A stretch of DNA of 15,176 nt, from contig CAYGZA010000152.1 in NCBI GenBank assembly GCA_964354135.1, positions 1 through 15,176 on the forward strand. The letters run 5' to 3'. This DNA is from CAYGZA01 sp964354135. GTDB taxonomy: Bacteria > Planctomycetota > Planctomycetia > Pirellulales > Thermoguttaceae. Shown piece after piece: positions 14,548 through 15,176 of this stretch. The notes beneath the pieces are model-generated. The model ran no database searches. It was not told where the DNA came from and saw nothing but the letters and a program-made list of their open reading frames with translations. The number at the start of each line of letters is the position of its first letter. The stretch's first letter is position 1. A program made the translations under genes and the position numbers.

Positions 14548-14578
14548 TTCTCCGTGTTCTCCGTGCCTCCGTGGTGAG
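14548..14578 (+). repeat. Three tandem 9-nt units of TTCTCCGTG
   Basis: TTCTCCGTG occurs at 14548-14556 and 14557-14565, followed by the variant CCTCCGTGG (14566-14574) and TGAG. A decayed inverted copy is present at 212-240. It lies between the hairpin element and the acetylesterase stop at 14594. Such simple units scattered in gene-end spacers are familiar from planctomycete genomes; that comparison is from memory. Confidence 0.6.
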
Positions 14579-14593
14579 TCTTTCGCTTCCGGA

Positions 14594-15176
14594 TCAGTTG
14601 TTGCCTACCGTCAAGAGTTTCCAGTCGTCGGAGCGGAACGGGCAGGCCGGCAGGCCCTCTTTGTTCATGAGGTTCGGCTCCGCGTCGTCCCGCCAGGCAT
14701 AGCGGACGGCCACCGGCTTGGCCACCTCATCCGAGGAAACCACCACCGTCTCCCCGTCGATCACCGCCTTGGCCGGAACGAACTTCCGGTCCTCCCCGGC
14801 GATCGTGAAATCGGAAGGCTCCTTGCCGTCGCGGGTTGCCAGCTTGCCGGCCGCGTGATCGAGCTGAATGCGGATCTTGCCGCCCTCGACGGCCATCGCC
14901 TTGTACATCGGGCCCGAGTAAGCCGCGTCCTTGCCGTAGACCTTGGCCAAGGCCCAGAGGGCCAGGCGCCGCCCGACCTCCTGCTTGTTCTTGGGGTGAA
15001 TGTCCTTCGGGTCGCCGATATCCATGGTCACCGCCATGCCGGTGTTGGGCAGGACCGCAAGCGCCAGGGTCTGGGCCTCGCGGAGTTCCGCACACAAGGT
15101 CCCGATCTTGCCGGGAGTACGGTCATAGGTGTAGGGCGCCAGTTGCACCAGCCCGAACGGAAGCTCGGCCTGGCCC
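14594..15176 (-). CDS. Sialate O-acetylesterase family (SASA), C-terminal part, cut by the window end
   Basis: This family removes O-acetyl groups from sialic acids and other glycans and is usually exported. The last 193 codons are visible, and the frame stays open through 15176, so the N-terminus with the nucleophile serine is outside. Family landmarks are FGLVQLAPYTY near the edge, EAQTLAL, and LPNTGMAVTMDIGDPKDIHP, which holds the catalytic Asp-x-x-His pair. NKQEVGRRLALWALAKVYG and YSGPMYKAMAVEGGKIRI follow. The end, AEPNLMNKEGLPACPFRSDD, is typical of the planctomycete branch. The in-frame GTG at 15148 is an internal valine, not a start. It is upstream of, and probably functionally linked to, the DUF1080–ThuA gene, with two repeat elements in between. 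Confidence 0.93.
   Translation of the reverse strand, partial: GQAELPFGLVQLAPYTYDRTPGKIGTLCAELREAQTLALAVLPNTGMAVTMDIGDPKDIHPKNKQEVGRRLALWALAKVYGKDAAYSGPMYKAMAVEGGKIRIQLDHAAGKLATRDGKEPSDFTIAGEDRKFVPAKAVIDGETVVVSSDEVAKPVAVRYAWRDDAEPNLMNKEGLPACPFRSDDWKLLTVGNN

Noticed and set aside
14371..14577. Short plus-strand frame across the hairpin element
   Set aside because: It translates the inverted and simple repeats and has no independent support as a protein.

Overview
The window is GC-rich bacterial DNA. It has closely packed genes, many signal-peptide proteins, and a carbohydrate pair in which a DUF1080–ThuA fusion lies next to a sialate O-acetylesterase. It also has coding-like shadow frames and short dispersed hairpin repeats. 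This combination fits a planctomycete, most likely of the Pirellulales type. That assignment is inferred from gene content and style, because the window holds no rRNA or marker gene.

Layout. Positions 1-265 hold no convincing gene. A membrane-anchored protein-L-isoaspartate methyltransferase (minus, 266-1120) is divergent from a long coiled-coil protein (plus, 1470-3068). The coiled-coil gene converges, with 5 nt between stops, on a small secreted protein (minus, 3074-3934). Upstream of that on the minus strand lies lemA (6231-6827) followed by an M48 HtpX-like membrane protease with a TerB-like tail (4078-6093), a common pairing. A 300-nt gap (6828-7127) holds a good lemA promoter, an operator-like palindrome and further inverted repeats. 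Next is a minus-strand phosphate cluster in transcription order: DUF47/PhoU-like regulator (9171-9800), PiT phosphate transporter (8049-9152) and a class I SAM methyltransferase (7128-8018). The plus strand then carries an M28 metallopeptidase (9994-11007) and two unknown membrane proteins (11083-11577 and 11577-12365), probably one transcript. The last part is minus-strand: a 5'-truncated sialate O-acetylesterase (14594 to the window end), the secreted DUF1080–ThuA fusion (12791-14380) and an ASCH-domain protein (12410-12715).

How the genes work together. DUF47 and PiT form a low-affinity phosphate uptake unit with its own predicted sigma70-type promoter. LemA and M48 form a probable membrane quality-control pair. 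The acetylesterase and the DUF1080–ThuA protein are probably extracytoplasmic glycan-processing enzymes.

The most unusual structure is non-coding. A hairpin element of about 119 nt occurs twice (6115-6233 and 14409-14527), with an additional half copy at 12393-12411. All three lie at the 3' side of minus-strand genes, and two of them supply the neighbouring gene's stop codon. No mobile-element gene, CRISPR array, tRNA or clearly new multi-gene system was found.
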